Shown here one piece after another: positions 26,043 to 36,110 of a stretch of DNA of 64,000 bases. Below the pieces are notes generated by a model. That model was given only the letters and a program-made list of their open reading frames with translations. It did not search any database and had not been told where the DNA came from. A program made the translations under genes and the position numbers. This DNA comes from Gallionella sp. (GTDB lineage: Bacteria > Pseudomonadota > Gammaproteobacteria > Burkholderiales > Gallionellaceae). Positions within the stretch are counted from its first letter, which is position 1, and each line of letters opens with the position of its first letter. The stretch spans positions 1 through 64,000 of the forward strand of contig JAQTTY010000011.1 in the NCBI GenBank assembly GCA_028710525.1. The letters run 5' to 3'.

Positions 26043-26222
26043 ATCTAGGAAATCCGCCAACTCTGGCAGTTGTTCGACGCGATATTCTTCAGAAGCCCAT
26101 TTACCCAAATCGATTAGCTTGCATCGCTCGGAGCAAAAAGGGCGGTAAGGGTTCTTGCTATCCCACATTGAAGATTTCTTGCATTGCGGACAGGTCACGA
26201 CTGGTGCGGAGGATGGCTTCAT
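26019..26222 (-). CDS. yacG: DNA gyrase inhibitor YacG
   Basis: 67-residue zinc protein with C11-x2-C14 and C30-x3-C34 and the [18 protein letters not shown] core of YacG, which binds GyrB and inhibits its ATPase activity. Its start overlaps the zapD stop (ATGA), and its 3' end overlaps the Nudix gene on the other strand. Confidence 0.96.
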   Translation of the reverse strand: MKPSSAPVVTCPQCKKSSMWDSKNPYRPFCSERCKLIDLGKWASEEYRVEQLPELADFLDSDPRLTQ

Positions 26223-26980
26223 TGCGACAGACTACAGAAGGTCAATTCAAACGGGACGTCGTATTCGTAAACGGTAGTCTTGGCGGCATAGTTGGCGTCT
26301 ACGAAGCGGATGTTGATAGCGTATTTGTTGGCGCTGATCTCCGGCAAGCAGGGCAAGTGGCGACTCAGACTGACGCGTAATAGCTGCGCCACCCTGCCAC
26401 CCTGCATCTGCTGAAATGAACCCAAGTGGGCTGTGAAGTGCAGTACTTTGCCGCTCTCGCGCAACAAGCGTAGCAAGATGCTGATGGCGTTACTCAAGGG
26501 CAAAAGTGGCGCTAACCATTTCTGCATATTCTCACGTCGCTTTTGGGGAACTTGCTCTTGCCAATAATGATAAGAGGGTAGATCGAACTGGCAGGTACCT
26601 CCCGGCATACAGGCGCGCTGCTTGATACCCATCAACCACTCATTCTCACGTAGATGCTGGCCGACCTTACCATTCAACGCCAAAACTTCGGCAGCTGCCT
26701 TTTCGATCTCGGCGAGGATATCCTCCAGTGCCGCCTCGGATATGGCCGGATTATTGTGCAGATTCGCCAGCACTCGCTTCTGTCGCTCCAACTCTTGCAG
26801 CAACTCGGACTTCAGATCCGACCGGCTGGCAACTTCGAGTATCTCGAACAGCGTCACCAATGCTGCATGATGATCCACATCGGTTTCAGCTTCGATGAAA
26901 TGGGCGATGCGCGCGAACAAGTCCTCAAGCCGCAACATGGTGCGCACTTTTTCATTTAGAGGAAACTCGTAGCTGATCAC
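26219..26980 (-). CDS. zapD: Cell division protein ZapD
   Basis: 253-residue ZapD/DUF1342 protein that cross-links FtsZ filaments at midcell. The N-terminus ([21 protein letters not shown]) and [14 protein letters not shown] are family hallmarks. It starts with GTG at 26980; homologous proteins begin at this point. It sits between coaE and yacG in the usual order. Confidence 0.95.
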   Translation of the reverse strand: MISYEFPLNEKVRTMLRLEDLFARIAHFIEAETDVDHHAALVTLFEILEVASRSDLKSELLQELERQKRVLANLHNNPAISEAALEDILAEIEKAAAEVLALNGKVGQHLRENEWLMGIKQRACMPGGTCQFDLPSYHYWQEQVPQKRRENMQKWLAPLLPLSNAISILLRLLRESGKVLHFTAHLGSFQQMQGGRVAQLLRVSLSRHLPCLPEISANKYAINIRFVDANYAAKTTVYEYDVPFELTFCSLSQ

Positions 26981-27061
26981 GCGATTGTCGCCATATTGAT
27001 TGACATAGGAATATTAGCGACGAAAGATATATTGAATAGCCCGACCCCGTCAATCTCCGAA

Positions 27062-27664
27062 TTAAGATTTCGATAAAATATAGCCTGAATGTAAGCGTTC
27101 CACCTGTGTGGCGAGGGCGGCAATATCACCTTCATTGCTAATCACGTCGTCCGCACGACGTAAACGCTCATCTCGACTGGTCTGCTGCGATATGATGTTT
27201 TGGACTTCCGCTTCCGACATTCCGCTCCGCTGCATCACTCTTATTATCTGTTGGCGCTCACTACAGTCCACGACTAGGATGCGCTGCACCAACTTCAAGT
27301 AAATCGGGCTATTGAACAGCAGTGGGACAACTATCACGACATACGGATGCGATCCAAACTCCAATAGCTGCTCACGAACTCGGGCTAGTATAAGAGGATG
27401 CATTATCGACTCGAGCTGCTGCTTCTTGTCCGAGTCTGAGAAGATGGCATTCCGCATCTTGGCACGATCCAGCGCTCCTTCCGAATTGATGAAGCCGGAA
27501 CCGAAGTGAGAGTTAATCGCTGTGATAGCCGCACCCCCTACACCTGTCAGTTCATGCGAGATCAAATCGGTATCGATGATCTGAGCGCCGTGCTGGCTAA
27601 GCAACTTGGCCACGGTAGACTTGCCGCAACCTATGCCACCGGTAAGGCCAACGATCAATCCCAT
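27062..27664 (-). CDS. coaE: Dephospho-CoA kinase CoaE
   Basis: Last step of coenzyme A synthesis. The 200 residues have the P-loop GLTGGIGCGKSTVAK at the N-terminus and IDTDLISHEL, as well as VVPLLFNS and VVDCSERQQIIRVMQRSG. Its ATG overlaps the pilD stop (TAATG). Confidence 0.97.
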   Translation of the reverse strand: MGLIVGLTGGIGCGKSTVAKLLSQHGAQIIDTDLISHELTGVGGAAITAINSHFGSGFINSEGALDRAKMRNAIFSDSDKKQQLESIMHPLILARVREQLLEFGSHPYVVIVVPLLFNSPIYLKLVQRILVVDCSERQQIIRVMQRSGMSEAEVQNIISQQTSRDERLRRADDVISNEGDIAALATQVERLHSGYILSKS

Positions 27665-28530
27665 TACACCGCCATCAATCTCAGGTATGCACTAGTTAAG
27701 GCATCACCCCAAAATAACGCGATCAATCCCCCCCCTGCCAGATAGGGACCAAAAGGGATGGGGACGTTGCGTCCACGTCGTAATGCCAGCATCAAGGTTA
27801 TGCCGACTATCGCGCCAACTAGAGACGACAGCATAATAATCAGTGGCAACATCTGCCAACCCAACCAGGCTCCCAAGGCGGCCAGTAACTTGAAATCGCC
27901 GTAGCCCATACCTTCTTTACCGGTCACCAATTTGAATAACCAATACACGAGCCACAGAACCATATAGCCCAAGACCGCACCAAACACAGCATTTGGCAGT
28001 GAGGTAAATACTCCGGATGCGTTGAAGATCAAACCTAACCATAGCAAAGGCAAAGTGATGTCATCAGGCAACAATTGCGTATCGAAATCGATAGCGGACA
28101 ATGTGAGCAGGGCCCAAATCAGCAATATGGCGCCTACAGCGACCGCACCAAATCCGAAATGCCAAGCGGCGTAGGCTGACAACAATCCAGTGCAAGCTTC
28201 GACAAGTGGGTAGCGTAAAGAAATATGTGTACCACACCCTTTGCATTTCCCACCTAGAATGAGATAGCTGACAACGGGGATGTTTTCCCAAGCCGAGATC
28301 GCGTGCTTGCAGTTGGGGCAGGCCGAACGTGGCACCATCAAATTATAAGCGGTCTGCTCCTGCAACTCTTCACCGCGCAATTCGGCACACTGCTGTTGCC
28401 AGCCTCGCTCCATCATCTTTGGCAAGCGGTAGATGACAACGTTCAGGAAGCTGCCTACGATCAAGCCTAGGAACAGACACACCAAAACGAATGCGGCAGG
28501 CACTGCCTGAAGCACTTCAAATAGACTCAT
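27664..28530 (-). CDS. pilD: Type IV prepilin leader peptidase / methyltransferase PilD
   Basis: 288-residue inner-membrane aspartic peptidase that cleaves and N-methylates prepilins such as the one at 23322. Features are two CxxC pairs in the cytoplasmic zinc loop (ACPNCKH, CKGCG), catalytic Asp in DFDTQLLPDD and in the GMGYGDFKLLAALGAWLG motif, and about eight helices. ATG 28530 is chosen over an upstream in-frame start at 28572 because homology begins at MSLFEVLQ. Confidence 0.96.
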   Translation of the reverse strand: MSLFEVLQAVPAAFVLVCLFLGLIVGSFLNVVIYRLPKMMERGWQQQCAELRGEELQEQTAYNLMVPRSACPNCKHAISAWENIPVVSYLILGGKCKGCGTHISLRYPLVEACTGLLSAYAAWHFGFGAVAVGAILLIWALLTLSAIDFDTQLLPDDITLPLLWLGLIFNASGVFTSLPNAVFGAVLGYMVLWLVYWLFKLVTGKEGMGYGDFKLLAALGAWLGWQMLPLIIMLSSLVGAIVGITLMLALRRGRNVPIPFGPYLAGGGLIALFWGDALTSAYLRLMAV

Positions 28531-28565
28531 AATGTAGGTGTTTGTAATCAGAGATACCAAAGACA

Positions 28566-28596
28566 ACGGCACGCAACCCCAAGGTGTACGTGCCGT
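28566..28596. other. Hairpin in the pilC-pilD junction
   Basis: ACGGCACG and CGTGCCGT pair around a 15-base loop. No T tract follows on the minus strand, so it is more likely a processing or attenuation structure than a terminator. Confidence 0.4.
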
Positions 28597-28606
28597 ACAT
28601 GTTTCT

Positions 28607-29824
28607 TTAAACCACTTGACCCATTTTGAAGATAGGCAGATACATGGCTACAACCATACCGCCTATCAATGTGCCGAGCACGACCATGATGATCGGCTCC
28701 ATCAGGCTGGAAAGCGCCTCGACGGCATTATCTACTTCCTCTTCGTAGAAATCAGCAACCTTGGACAACATCGCATCCAAAGAACCCGCCTCCTCGCCAA
28801 TAGCAACCATCTGTAAGACCATACTAGGGAAAACCTGCGTATCCTGCATCGCCACGGTCAAACTATTACCTGTGGTGACTTCACGCTGTATCGCTTTAGT
28901 TGCATCGAAATAGACGGCATTTCCTGCCGCACCGGCAACTGAGTCAAAAGCCTCTACCAGCGGCACACCCGCCGCAAACATAGTAGAAAGAGTGCGACTC
29001 CAGCGCGCGATACTTGCTTTACGAATCAGCTCACCAAAGATTGGCAATCTTAATAATAGCCTATCCATGATGCCTTGCATTTTTTTGCTACGTTTCCATA
29101 AATAGAAGAAGGCATATAGCCCGCCGCCTGATATCCCAAATATTGCCCACCACCATGCAACGACAAAATCTGACATAGCCATGATGACCAAAGTCGGCCC
29201 AGGCAGATCCGCGCCAAAGTTAGAGAACAACTCTTTGAACGCTGGGATAACAAAAATCATGATCACTGCTGTGATGATGACGGCCACTGCAATAATAGAA
29301 ACCGGATAGAACAAAGCCGATTTGATCTTGCCTTTAATCGCTTGGATTTTTTCTTTGTATGTCGCCAATCTATCCAAGAGGCTATCCAGAATACCAGCAG
29401 CCTCACCGGCACCGATTAAGTTGCAATACAACTCGTCAAAATACAAAGGGTGCTTCTTGAAAGCCTGCTGCAAACTGCTACCCGTCTCGACCTCAGTCTT
29501 GATGTCAAACAATAACTTGGCTACCGCAGGGTTGCTATGCCCCTTACCCACAATATCAAACGACTGCAGCAAGGGCACGCCAGATTTAAGCATGGTGGCC
29601 AATTGACGTGTGAATAGGGTGATATCTTTTTCACTCACCGACTTACCGCCGGTACGCAGGCGCTTCACCTTCACCACATTGACGCCCTGACGGCGCAGGG
29701 ATGCAGAAACGACTATCTCACCCGGAGCGCGCATCTCACCCTTGACTATCTTGCCGGTCTTGTCACGGCCTTCCCACAGATAGGAAAATTCTTTTGGTTT
29801 TTGATTTCTTTGTGCGACAGCCAT
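28607..29824 (-). CDS. pilC: Type IV pilus inner-membrane platform protein PilC
   Basis: 405 residues with two repeated T2SSF/GspF domains (about 70-195 and 272-395). Each is followed by hydrophobic helices, as in PilC. The motif FTRQLATMLKSGVPLLQSFD recurs as WSRTLSTMFAAGVPLVEAFD in the second domain. PilC works with the ATPase PilB; the usual pilB is not upstream here. Confidence 0.96.
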   Translation of the reverse strand: MAVAQRNQKPKEFSYLWEGRDKTGKIVKGEMRAPGEIVVSASLRRQGVNVVKVKRLRTGGKSVSEKDITLFTRQLATMLKSGVPLLQSFDIVGKGHSNPAVAKLLFDIKTEVETGSSLQQAFKKHPLYFDELYCNLIGAGEAAGILDSLLDRLATYKEKIQAIKGKIKSALFYPVSIIAVAVIITAVIMIFVIPAFKELFSNFGADLPGPTLVIMAMSDFVVAWWWAIFGISGGGLYAFFYLWKRSKKMQGIMDRLLLRLPIFGELIRKASIARWSRTLSTMFAAGVPLVEAFDSVAGAAGNAVYFDATKAIQREVTTGNSLTVAMQDTQVFPSMVLQMVAIGEEAGSLDAMLSKVADFYEEEVDNAVEALSSLMEPIIMVVLGTLIGGMVVAMYLPIFKMGQVV

Positions 29825-29881
29825 AGTGTCTCCAATCAGTTCACTTCTTATTCTTAGCAGGCATCATGCCGAGCTTTATGT

Positions 29882-29968
29882 CTAATGTAAAGCCGTGATA
29901 ATCAAGAGCATAGCTAGAGACAAAATCGGCACCACGATTACCAACCCCAAGTCACTCTCGCTATGCAT
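29882..29968 (-). CDS. Possible 28-residue membrane peptide coupled to the CNNM/CorC gene
   Basis: ATG 29968 lies inside the last codons of the upstream gene (AAAGATGCATAG) and opens a 28-codon frame: a charged start (MHSESDLG) followed by one continuous hydrophobic helix (LVIVVPILSLAMLLIITALH). There is no separate ribosome binding site, so translation would depend on coupling. It could be a chance frame. Confidence 0.35.
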   Translation of the reverse strand: MHSESDLGLVIVVPILSLAMLLIITALH

Positions 29969-31241
29969 CTTTATTCAATCGTACCGGGAAGATGCGCACG
30001 ACTTTCACTACTCTATCTTGGGTTTGAATGATCTCCATGGGATAACCCGATATCTTAAGGCTAGTCCCCGCCTCCGGTATATCTTCCAGATGATCCAATA
30101 TCAGGCCATTCAGTGTCTTTGCCCCATCTAAAGGGAAGTGCAACCCCAGCTTCCGATTGAGTTCGCGCAGACTACTTCCGCCTTCTAAGAGGAAGCTGCC
30201 ATCTTCATGGCGCAGATACTTCCCTGTTTGACTAGGAGCTTGAGTAGTGAACTCTCCGACTATCTCTTCCAAGATATTCTCTAGCGTCACCAAGCCCAAT
30301 AGTTCGCCGTATTCATCGACGACCAAGCCTAAGCGTGCGTGCCTTTCCTGAAATTGCTGTAGCTGTTTCAACAGCGGGGTATCCGAAGGAATGAAATAGG
30401 GATCATAAAGGACATCTTTCAACTCATCTAGGTCGAAGCTACTGCCTTCCAGAAGTGTCAAGGCACGCTTAGCATGCAAGATGCCGATGATATTACTGGG
30501 AGATTCTTCATATACCGGCAGCAAGGTGTGATGACAGGTGATGATCTGTTCTCGCAGCTGCGTGAGCTCTACATTGATATCCAAGCCCTCGATCTGATTG
30601 CGCGGCACCATCACATCGTTCACCGTGATACGTTCCAGATCGACTAGATTAAGCAACATCTTCTGATGTTTGCGTGGAATGAAGTGTTCCGCATCCAGCA
30701 CTAGGCCGCGCAATTCCTCCATGGTCATTTTCTGCTTGCTCTGATCCGTCTGTATCTTGATGCGCAACAGCCACAAGAATCCCTTCACCATCCCACCAGC
30801 CACCGTAACGACAGGATGGAACAAGGTGATCAAGGGTGTGAGCACATAACTTGCAGGTAATGCGATGCGTTCTGGATAACTGGCCGCGATGATCTTGGGC
30901 ATGATTTCGCTGAAGACTAACAAGGCGAATGTGATAGACAACGTACCCAGCAATATTGCCAGATCATCCTGCCCGAACATACGGAGCACGATGATATTGG
31001 TCACGGCCGCGGCGGCCACATTAAGCAGAGTGTTACCTAGCAATATCGAGCCCAGCAGTTTATCGATCTTACCCAACAGACGACTGGTGAGCTTCGCCGC
31101 CTTATTGCCTTTACGCAGCATGTGATTGAGGCGATGGCGATTAATCGCCATCATGCTGGTCTCGGAGGCAGAAAAGAAACCGCTCAGCACGAGCAATAAC
31201 AGCAAAATGCCAAACAGGGTAGACAGCGGAATATCGTTCAA
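29961..31241 (-). CDS. CNNM/CorC-type (HlyC/CorC) membrane protein with CBS domains
   Basis: 426 residues. The N-terminal DUF21 transmembrane domain (about 1-190) contains SGFFSASETSMMAINRHRL. A CBS pair follows (about 205-330; VMVPRNQIEGLDI and RLGLVVDEYGELLGLVTLENILEEIVGEF). The CorC/HlyC C-terminal domain spans about 345-420. The family is linked to Mg2+/Co2+ efflux or homeostasis; the substrate here is inferred only. In betaproteobacteria this gene commonly precedes pilB-pilC-pilD. Confidence 0.93.
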   Translation of the reverse strand: MNDIPLSTLFGILLLLLVLSGFFSASETSMMAINRHRLNHMLRKGNKAAKLTSRLLGKIDKLLGSILLGNTLLNVAAAAVTNIIVLRMFGQDDLAILLGTLSITFALLVFSEIMPKIIAASYPERIALPASYVLTPLITLFHPVVTVAGGMVKGFLWLLRIKIQTDQSKQKMTMEELRGLVLDAEHFIPRKHQKMLLNLVDLERITVNDVMVPRNQIEGLDINVELTQLREQIITCHHTLLPVYEESPSNIIGILHAKRALTLLEGSSFDLDELKDVLYDPYFIPSDTPLLKQLQQFQERHARLGLVVDEYGELLGLVTLENILEEIVGEFTTQAPSQTGKYLRHEDGSFLLEGGSSLRELNRKLGLHFPLDGAKTLNGLILDHLEDIPEAGTSLKISGYPMEIIQTQDRVVKVVRIFPVRLNKDA

Positions 31242-31304
31242 GGATGACTGAATGCGTATAGGTTGTTTTGAGTATCAGTCATGCGCGACGCGGGTGTCAA
31301 GGCT

Positions 31305-32096
31305 TCAGACCGTTTGAGCCTTACGCGCACTCCACATCATCATGAAGATACCGGCGATGACCATAGGTAGGCTCAACCATTGCCCCATGCTTACGCCAAA
31401 GGTCATCAGACCAAAGATGCCATCATCAGGAGTACGGGTGTATTCACCTATAAAACGGAAGCTACCATAACCTATCAGGAAGAGTCCTGATACCGCGCCC
31501 ACCGGACGTGGCTTGCGGCCATACCACCATAAAATGATGAACAGAGTCAGCCCTTCCAATAGCGCTTCATAAAGCTGCGAAGGGTGGCGCGGCAATTGAT
31601 CGACCTTGGGAAAGACCATGGCCCAAGGCACATCGGTTACCCGCCCCCACAACTCGCCATTGATGAAATTACCTAAACGACCAAAACCCAAGCCCGGTGG
31701 TACTAAGGGCGCGATGAAATCCATCAACGCCAGCCAAGGCAATTTGTTTTGACGTGCGAACCACGCCATCGCGACCAGCACACCTAGAAAGCCGCCGTGG
31801 AAGGACATTCCGCCCTCCCATACCGCCAGAATCTTAAGGGGATGGGAGAAATAATAACCGGGGTTATAGAACAGTATTTCTCCGAGTCGCCCACCTATGA
31901 TCACCCCCAGAACGCCGAAGAATAAAAGATCATCCAGCAGTTTTGCATTCATCTGCTGATGATCGAGTATCTTGATGCGCTTACGACCCAACCAGATAAA
32001 GGTGATGAATCCGGCGAGATACATCAGGCCGTACCAATGGATGCCGAATGGGCCGAGGTGGATAGCGACTGGATCGAATTGTGGATGAACGAGCAT
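31305..32096 (-). CDS. lgt: Prolipoprotein diacylglyceryl transferase Lgt
   Basis: 263-residue inner-membrane enzyme that lipidates the Cys of lipoprotein precursors, here including the cytochrome lipoprotein at 34988 and the M48 protease at 36587. The signature [14 protein letters not shown] is present, as are HGGFLGV and seven transmembrane segments. Confidence 0.97.
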   Translation of the reverse strand: MLVHPQFDPVAIHLGPFGIHWYGLMYLAGFITFIWLGRKRIKILDHQQMNAKLLDDLLFFGVLGVIIGGRLGEILFYNPGYYFSHPLKILAVWEGGMSFHGGFLGVLVAMAWFARQNKLPWLALMDFIAPLVPPGLGFGRLGNFINGELWGRVTDVPWAMVFPKVDQLPRHPSQLYEALLEGLTLFIILWWYGRKPRPVGAVSGLFLIGYGSFRFIGEYTRTPDDGIFGLMTFGVSMGQWLSLPMVIAGIFMMMWSARKAQTV

Positions 32097-32170
32097 GATG
32101 TAATCGGTTAGAATCGAGCGCTGAATTATCCTGTATTCGCGCCCCGCGCGCTCACATTCGAGAAGACATC

Positions 32171-34021
32171 ATGCCAGATTACCGCTCTAAAACCTCCACA
32201 CATGGCCGCAACATGGCCGGTGCTCGCGCCCTGTGGCGCGCCACCGGCATGACCGAAGGTGACTTCGGCAAGCCCATCATCGCCATCGCCAATTCCTTCA
32301 CTCAATTCGTACCCGGCCATGTGCACCTTAAAGACATGGGGCAATTGGTCGCACGCGAGATTGAGCGTGCTGGTGGCATCGCCAAGGAATTCAACACCAT
32401 CGCTGTCGATGACGGCATCGCGATGGGCCACAGCGGCATGTTGTATTCACTACCTTCGCGCGATCTGATTGCCGATTCGGTGGAGTACATGGTCAATGCA
32501 CATTGTGCCGATGCGTTGGTGTGTATCTCCAACTGCGACAAGATCACTCCAGGCATGCTGATGGCCGCGATGCGCCTCAACATTCCCGTGGTATTCGTTT
32601 CCGGCGGCCCGATGGAAGCAGGCAAAGTTACTTGGGGCGGCAAGACCAAGGGCTTGGACCTGGTCGACGCGATGGTGTCTGCCGCGGACAGCAAATGCAG
32701 CGATGAGGAAGTGGAAGCCATCGAACGCTCCGCGTGCCCGACGTGCGGCTCATGCTCTGGCATGTTCACGGCCAATTCGATGAACTGCCTGACCGAAGCT
32801 TTGGGCTTGTCCTTGCCCGGCAATGGCTCACTGGTGGCGACCCATGCAGAACGCAAACAACTGTTCTTGCGTGCCGGACGTACCATAGTCGAATTGTGCA
32901 AGCGCTATTACGAGCAGGATGATGCGACGGTGTTGCCGCGCAGCATCGCCAGCTTCAAAGCCTTTGAAAACGCCATGACATTGGACATCGCAATGGGTGG
33001 CTCGACCAATACCGTGCTTCATCTGCTGGCCATCGCGTATGAGGCGGGCGTGGATTTCACCATGAAAGATATGGATCGCTTGTCTCGTCATGTACCGACT
33101 TTGTGCAAGGTCGCCCCTTCTTCCGAATACCATATGGAAGACGTGCATAGGGCAGGCGGCATTCCCTCGATTCTTGGCGCATTGCTACGCGCAAAACTGC
33201 TGCATGGCGAAGCGCATACCGTACATAGCCCGACCATGGCGCAAGGCATACAGCAGTGGGACATCACGCAAAACAAGGACGAGGCTGTACAGAAGTTCTT
33301 CCGCGCCGCCCCAGGGGGGATACCGACCACCATCGCATTCTCACAATCCATGCTCTACCCAACAGTGGACGATGACCGCAGCAAAGGCTGCATACGCGAC
33401 GCTACACATGCGTACTCACAAGATGGCGGGCTGGCGGTGTTGCACGGCAACATCGCGGTGGATGGCTGTATCGTAAAGACTGCAGGCGTTGATGAAAGCA
33501 TCTTGAAGTTCACTGGTCGCGCACGTGTATTCGAAAGTCAAGACGACGCGGTCACCGCCATCCTCGCTGATCAGATCGTGGCGGGCGATGTCGTGGTGAT
33601 TCGTTACGAAGGCCCCAAAGGTGGGCCGGGTATGCAAGAGATGCTGTACCCAACCTCCTACCTCAAATCTAAAGGTATGGGCAAAGTCTGCGCCTTACTC
33701 ACCGACGGTCGTTTCTCCGGCGGCACCTCAGGGCTGAGCATAGGCCACGTTTCGCCCGAAGCGGCACAGGGCGGCGCAATCGCACTGGTAAACGAAGGTG
33801 ACACCATCCATATTGACATTCCTAATCGCGCCATCACGCTCGCCATCAGCGACGCCGAAATGACTGCGCGGCGCACTGCGATGTTGGCGCGCGGCAATAA
33901 AGCTTGGCAACCTGTCAGCCGCGAGCGCCATGTATCTGTGGCGTTGCGCGCTTACGCTGCGATGACCACCAGTGCCGATAAAGGGGCAGTGCGCGATATC
34001 ACTCAGATTGAACCTCGTTAA
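32171..34021 (+). CDS. ilvD: Dihydroxy-acid dehydratase IlvD
   Basis: 616-residue iron-sulfur enzyme of branched-chain amino acid synthesis. Cluster cysteines are in [13 protein letters not shown] (about 118-130) and [24 protein letters not shown]. The catalytic region [21 protein letters not shown] is intact. Full family length. Confidence 0.98.
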   Translation: MPDYRSKTSTHGRNMAGARALWRATGMTEGDFGKPIIAIANSFTQFVPGHVHLKDMGQLVAREIERAGGIAKEFNTIAVDDGIAMGHSGMLYSLPSRDLIADSVEYMVNAHCADALVCISNCDKITPGMLMAAMRLNIPVVFVSGGPMEAGKVTWGGKTKGLDLVDAMVSAADSKCSDEEVEAIERSACPTCGSCSGMFTANSMNCLTEALGLSLPGNGSLVATHAERKQLFLRAGRTIVELCKRYYEQDDATVLPRSIASFKAFENAMTLDIAMGGSTNTVLHLLAIAYEAGVDFTMKDMDRLSRHVPTLCKVAPSSEYHMEDVHRAGGIPSILGALLRAKLLHGEAHTVHSPTMAQGIQQWDITQNKDEAVQKFFRAAPGGIPTTIAFSQSMLYPTVDDDRSKGCIRDATHAYSQDGGLAVLHGNIAVDGCIVKTAGVDESILKFTGRARVFESQDDAVTAILADQIVAGDVVVIRYEGPKGGPGMQEMLYPTSYLKSKGMGKVCALLTDGRFSGGTSGLSIGHVSPEAAQGGAIALVNEGDTIHIDIPNRAITLAISDAEMTARRTAMLARGNKAWQPVSRERHVSVALRAYAAMTTSADKGAVRDITQIEPR

Positions 34022-34044
34022 ATTCACACATAAAGGGATAAAAC

Positions 34045-34956
34045 ATGAAAACAGCAGCACAGTTGAACCAACAATTCGGCATAGCAGGACAACTCTCTTT
34101 CCGCGATGACGCGAGCGGCTTAGTGGTCGCCGAATTCATCAATAAATTTGCCACGGCATCCTTGTGCCTGCAAGGCGCACACTTAATCAGCTGGCACCCC
34201 AGGAGTCAAAGTAAGCCGGTAGTCTGGGTATCACGCGATGCCAAGATGGCAGCTGGAAAATCCATACGCGGGGGAGCACCCGTGTGCTGGCCATGGTTTG
34301 GCGCACATGCATCTGAATCAAGCTTTCCCGGCCACGGCTACGCACGTACCGTGCCTTGGAGCGTGATTGAATCAGGCACCGAGCCTAACGGTGCGACACG
34401 CTTGACCTTACGTTTGCAAGAAAGCGAAAAGACTCGCGCGCAATGGAATCACGACTGCAATGTAGACCTCACCGTCATCATCGGTGACACCTTGCGTATG
34501 GAGATGACAACGGAGAACACCGGCACCTCCGACTTCGTTATCGGCGAAGCTCTGCACACCTACTTACAGATCAGCGATATCGGCAAAGTAAGCGTCACCG
34601 GCTTGGAAGGTTGTGAGTACTGGGACAAAGTTGGTGGATCGAATTTGCGTAAGCAGGACGGTGCGATCACCTTCAACGGTGAAGTTGATCGTGTCTATAT
34701 CAATAGCGCGGCGGAATGCGTGATACATGATGCACCCTTGAAGCGCCGTATCCACATCAAAAAATCCGGCAGCCTTTCCACCGTGGTCTGGACCCCTTGG
34801 ACAGAAAAAGCCAACAAGATGGGCGATATGGGGCAGCCAGACGGTTGGCGCGAGATGGTATGCGTAGAGTCTGTCAACGCCATCGACAATGTCGTAACTG
34901 TGCTCGCAGGTAACAAACACACTCTGATCGTGGAATACACTGCCACCAGTTTATAA
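34045..34956 (+). CDS. D-hexose-6-phosphate mutarotase (aldose 1-epimerase family)
   Basis: 303-residue beta-sandwich protein of the YeaD family, which interconverts anomers of glucose-6-phosphate and related sugars. Visible family features are RGGAPVCWPWFGAH and FPGHGYAR near 75-100, the catalytic His in EALHTYLQISD, and the WTPWTEKANKMGDM / VCVESVNA C-terminal block. It follows ilvD by 23 bases but is not functionally linked to it. Confidence 0.93.
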   Translation: MKTAAQLNQQFGIAGQLSFRDDASGLVVAEFINKFATASLCLQGAHLISWHPRSQSKPVVWVSRDAKMAAGKSIRGGAPVCWPWFGAHASESSFPGHGYARTVPWSVIESGTEPNGATRLTLRLQESEKTRAQWNHDCNVDLTVIIGDTLRMEMTTENTGTSDFVIGEALHTYLQISDIGKVSVTGLEGCEYWDKVGGSNLRKQDGAITFNGEVDRVYINSAAECVIHDAPLKRRIHIKKSGSLSTVVWTPWTEKANKMGDMGQPDGWREMVCVESVNAIDNVVTVLAGNKHTLIVEYTATSL

Positions 34957-34987
34957 GTCAGCCCAATTGCCACGACAGGAGAAAGAT

Positions 34988-35635
34988 ATGCGTCAACTAC
35001 ACTTGAGCTCGTTCACACTGATTGCCATGCTCTGCGCTTGCCAACCGGAATCTTCAACCCCGGCTGTACCTCCAGGCAGTTCAACCACCAATACAACAGC
35101 TACAGTCGAAGTGGCGTCTGCCGTAGCCGCAACTGTAGAGGTCGCATCCGAAGTTATCGTGACGCCTGAAAAGACCAAGGTACTTACACCCGTCGTTACT
35201 CCCCCGAGTGAATTAACCAACAAAACCTTCACCAAAAGTCAGCCCGTAGCACCACCAGTGGCACCACCTCCCCCTGTAGTAGAGGTGGTTGCCGCTGCTA
35301 TTGAAAAGGTTGCTCCAGTGGTCCCTACACCAGCAATAAGTGCTAAATCAGAAACCCAGAATGCAAAGGTGCTGGCGGAAGCGGATGCGCTTCAACTGGC
35401 TAAAAAGAGCGGCTGTCTGACTTGCCACGCAATAGAAAAAAAGCTTGTCGGCCCAGCTTGGAGAGATGTTGCCACAAAATATCGCGGCGATGCTGGCGCA
35501 CCTAGCGCACTGGAAGGCAAAGTTGCCAAAGGCGGAAAAGGTGCATGGGGCAACATGGCTATGCCTGCTAATTCGCCTCGCGTTTCTGATGCTGACATAC
35601 ACGCTTTGGTCGGCTTCATTCTGTCTTTGAAATAA
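34988..35635 (+). CDS. Membrane-anchored cytochrome c lipoprotein with long Val/Ala/Pro linker
   Basis: 215 residues in three parts. There is a lipoprotein signal with lipobox MLCAC (Cys at about residue 18). A disordered linker of about 100 residues follows, rich in Val, Ala, Pro and Thr, including an imperfect ATVEVAS repeat and PVAPPVAPPPP. A C-terminal class I cytochrome c of about 80 residues has CLTCH, LVGPAWRDVATKY and MAMPANSP (Met ligand). The cytochrome part is clearly homologous to the soluble cytochrome at 35769. The linker should let the heme reach across the periplasm. GGAGAAAGAT precedes ATG 34988, which I prefer to an upstream start at 34967. Confidence 0.88.
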   Translation: MRQLHLSSFTLIAMLCACQPESSTPAVPPGSSTTNTTATVEVASAVAATVEVASEVIVTPEKTKVLTPVVTPPSELTNKTFTKSQPVAPPVAPPPPVVEVVAAAIEKVAPVVPTPAISAKSETQNAKVLAEADALQLAKKSGCLTCHAIEKKLVGPAWRDVATKYRGDAGAPSALEGKVAKGGKGAWGNMAMPANSPRVSDADIHALVGFILSLK

Positions 35636-35768
35636 CTTGTCAACCCGATAGACACCCGCCGCGTTATTCCGAATGCCAGCCTGGAACCTATTTTCCTACG
35701 GCATTGAGCAAATGCGTGGCGGGATGATCCCGTTGCACAAGTAATCAATCAAAACACACGGAGAGAAT

Positions 35769-36095
35769 ATGAAATCTATTATCGTAAGCATGATGGTTGC
35801 AGCGGGTCTGATGGTTGCTGGTAGCGCAATGGCAACAGATATGCCCGCCATCGCGAAGAAAAACAATTGCACGGCTTGCCATGCAATTGACAAGAAGGTG
35901 GTTGGGCCAGCTTGGATGGATATATCTAAAAAGTACAAAGGTGATGCATCGGCCGAAGCAAAGCTGATCACTAAAGTATCCAAGGGCGGTTCTGGTGTTT
36001 GGGGTTCTATGCCTATGCCAGCTAACGATCCAGCAGGTACTAAGCAAGCCGACATGAAGGAACTTGTTCAATTTGTGTTAGGTCTCGCCAAGTAA
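35769..36095 (+). CDS. Periplasmic monoheme cytochrome c (c551/c552 type)
   Basis: 108 residues: a signal peptide (cleavage near AMA|TDM) and a small class I cytochrome c with CTACH, KVVGPAWMDISKKYKGDA and the Met-ligand stretch MPMPANDP. About 83 residues when mature, the size of c551/c552 electron shuttles feeding cbb3 oxidases. GGAGAG precedes the ATG. It is probably a tandem-duplication partner of the lipoprotein cytochrome upstream. Confidence 0.93.
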   Translation: MKSIIVSMMVAAGLMVAGSAMATDMPAIAKKNNCTACHAIDKKVVGPAWMDISKKYKGDASAEAKLITKVSKGGSGVWGSMPMPANDPAGTKQADMKELVQFVLGLAK

Positions 36096-36110
36096 TAGCA
36101 CAGCAACACA

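Noticed and set aside
29839-29950. Second open frame ending MMPAKNKK upstream of pilC
   Set aside because: It overlaps the hydrophobic 28-codon frame in another phase, has no start codon with a ribosome binding site, and does not resemble the end of PilB.
35673-35744. 23-codon frame between the two cytochrome c genes (begins MPAWNLFSYG)
   Set aside because: No ribosome binding site, no hydrophobic helix or known motif, and short enough to be chance.
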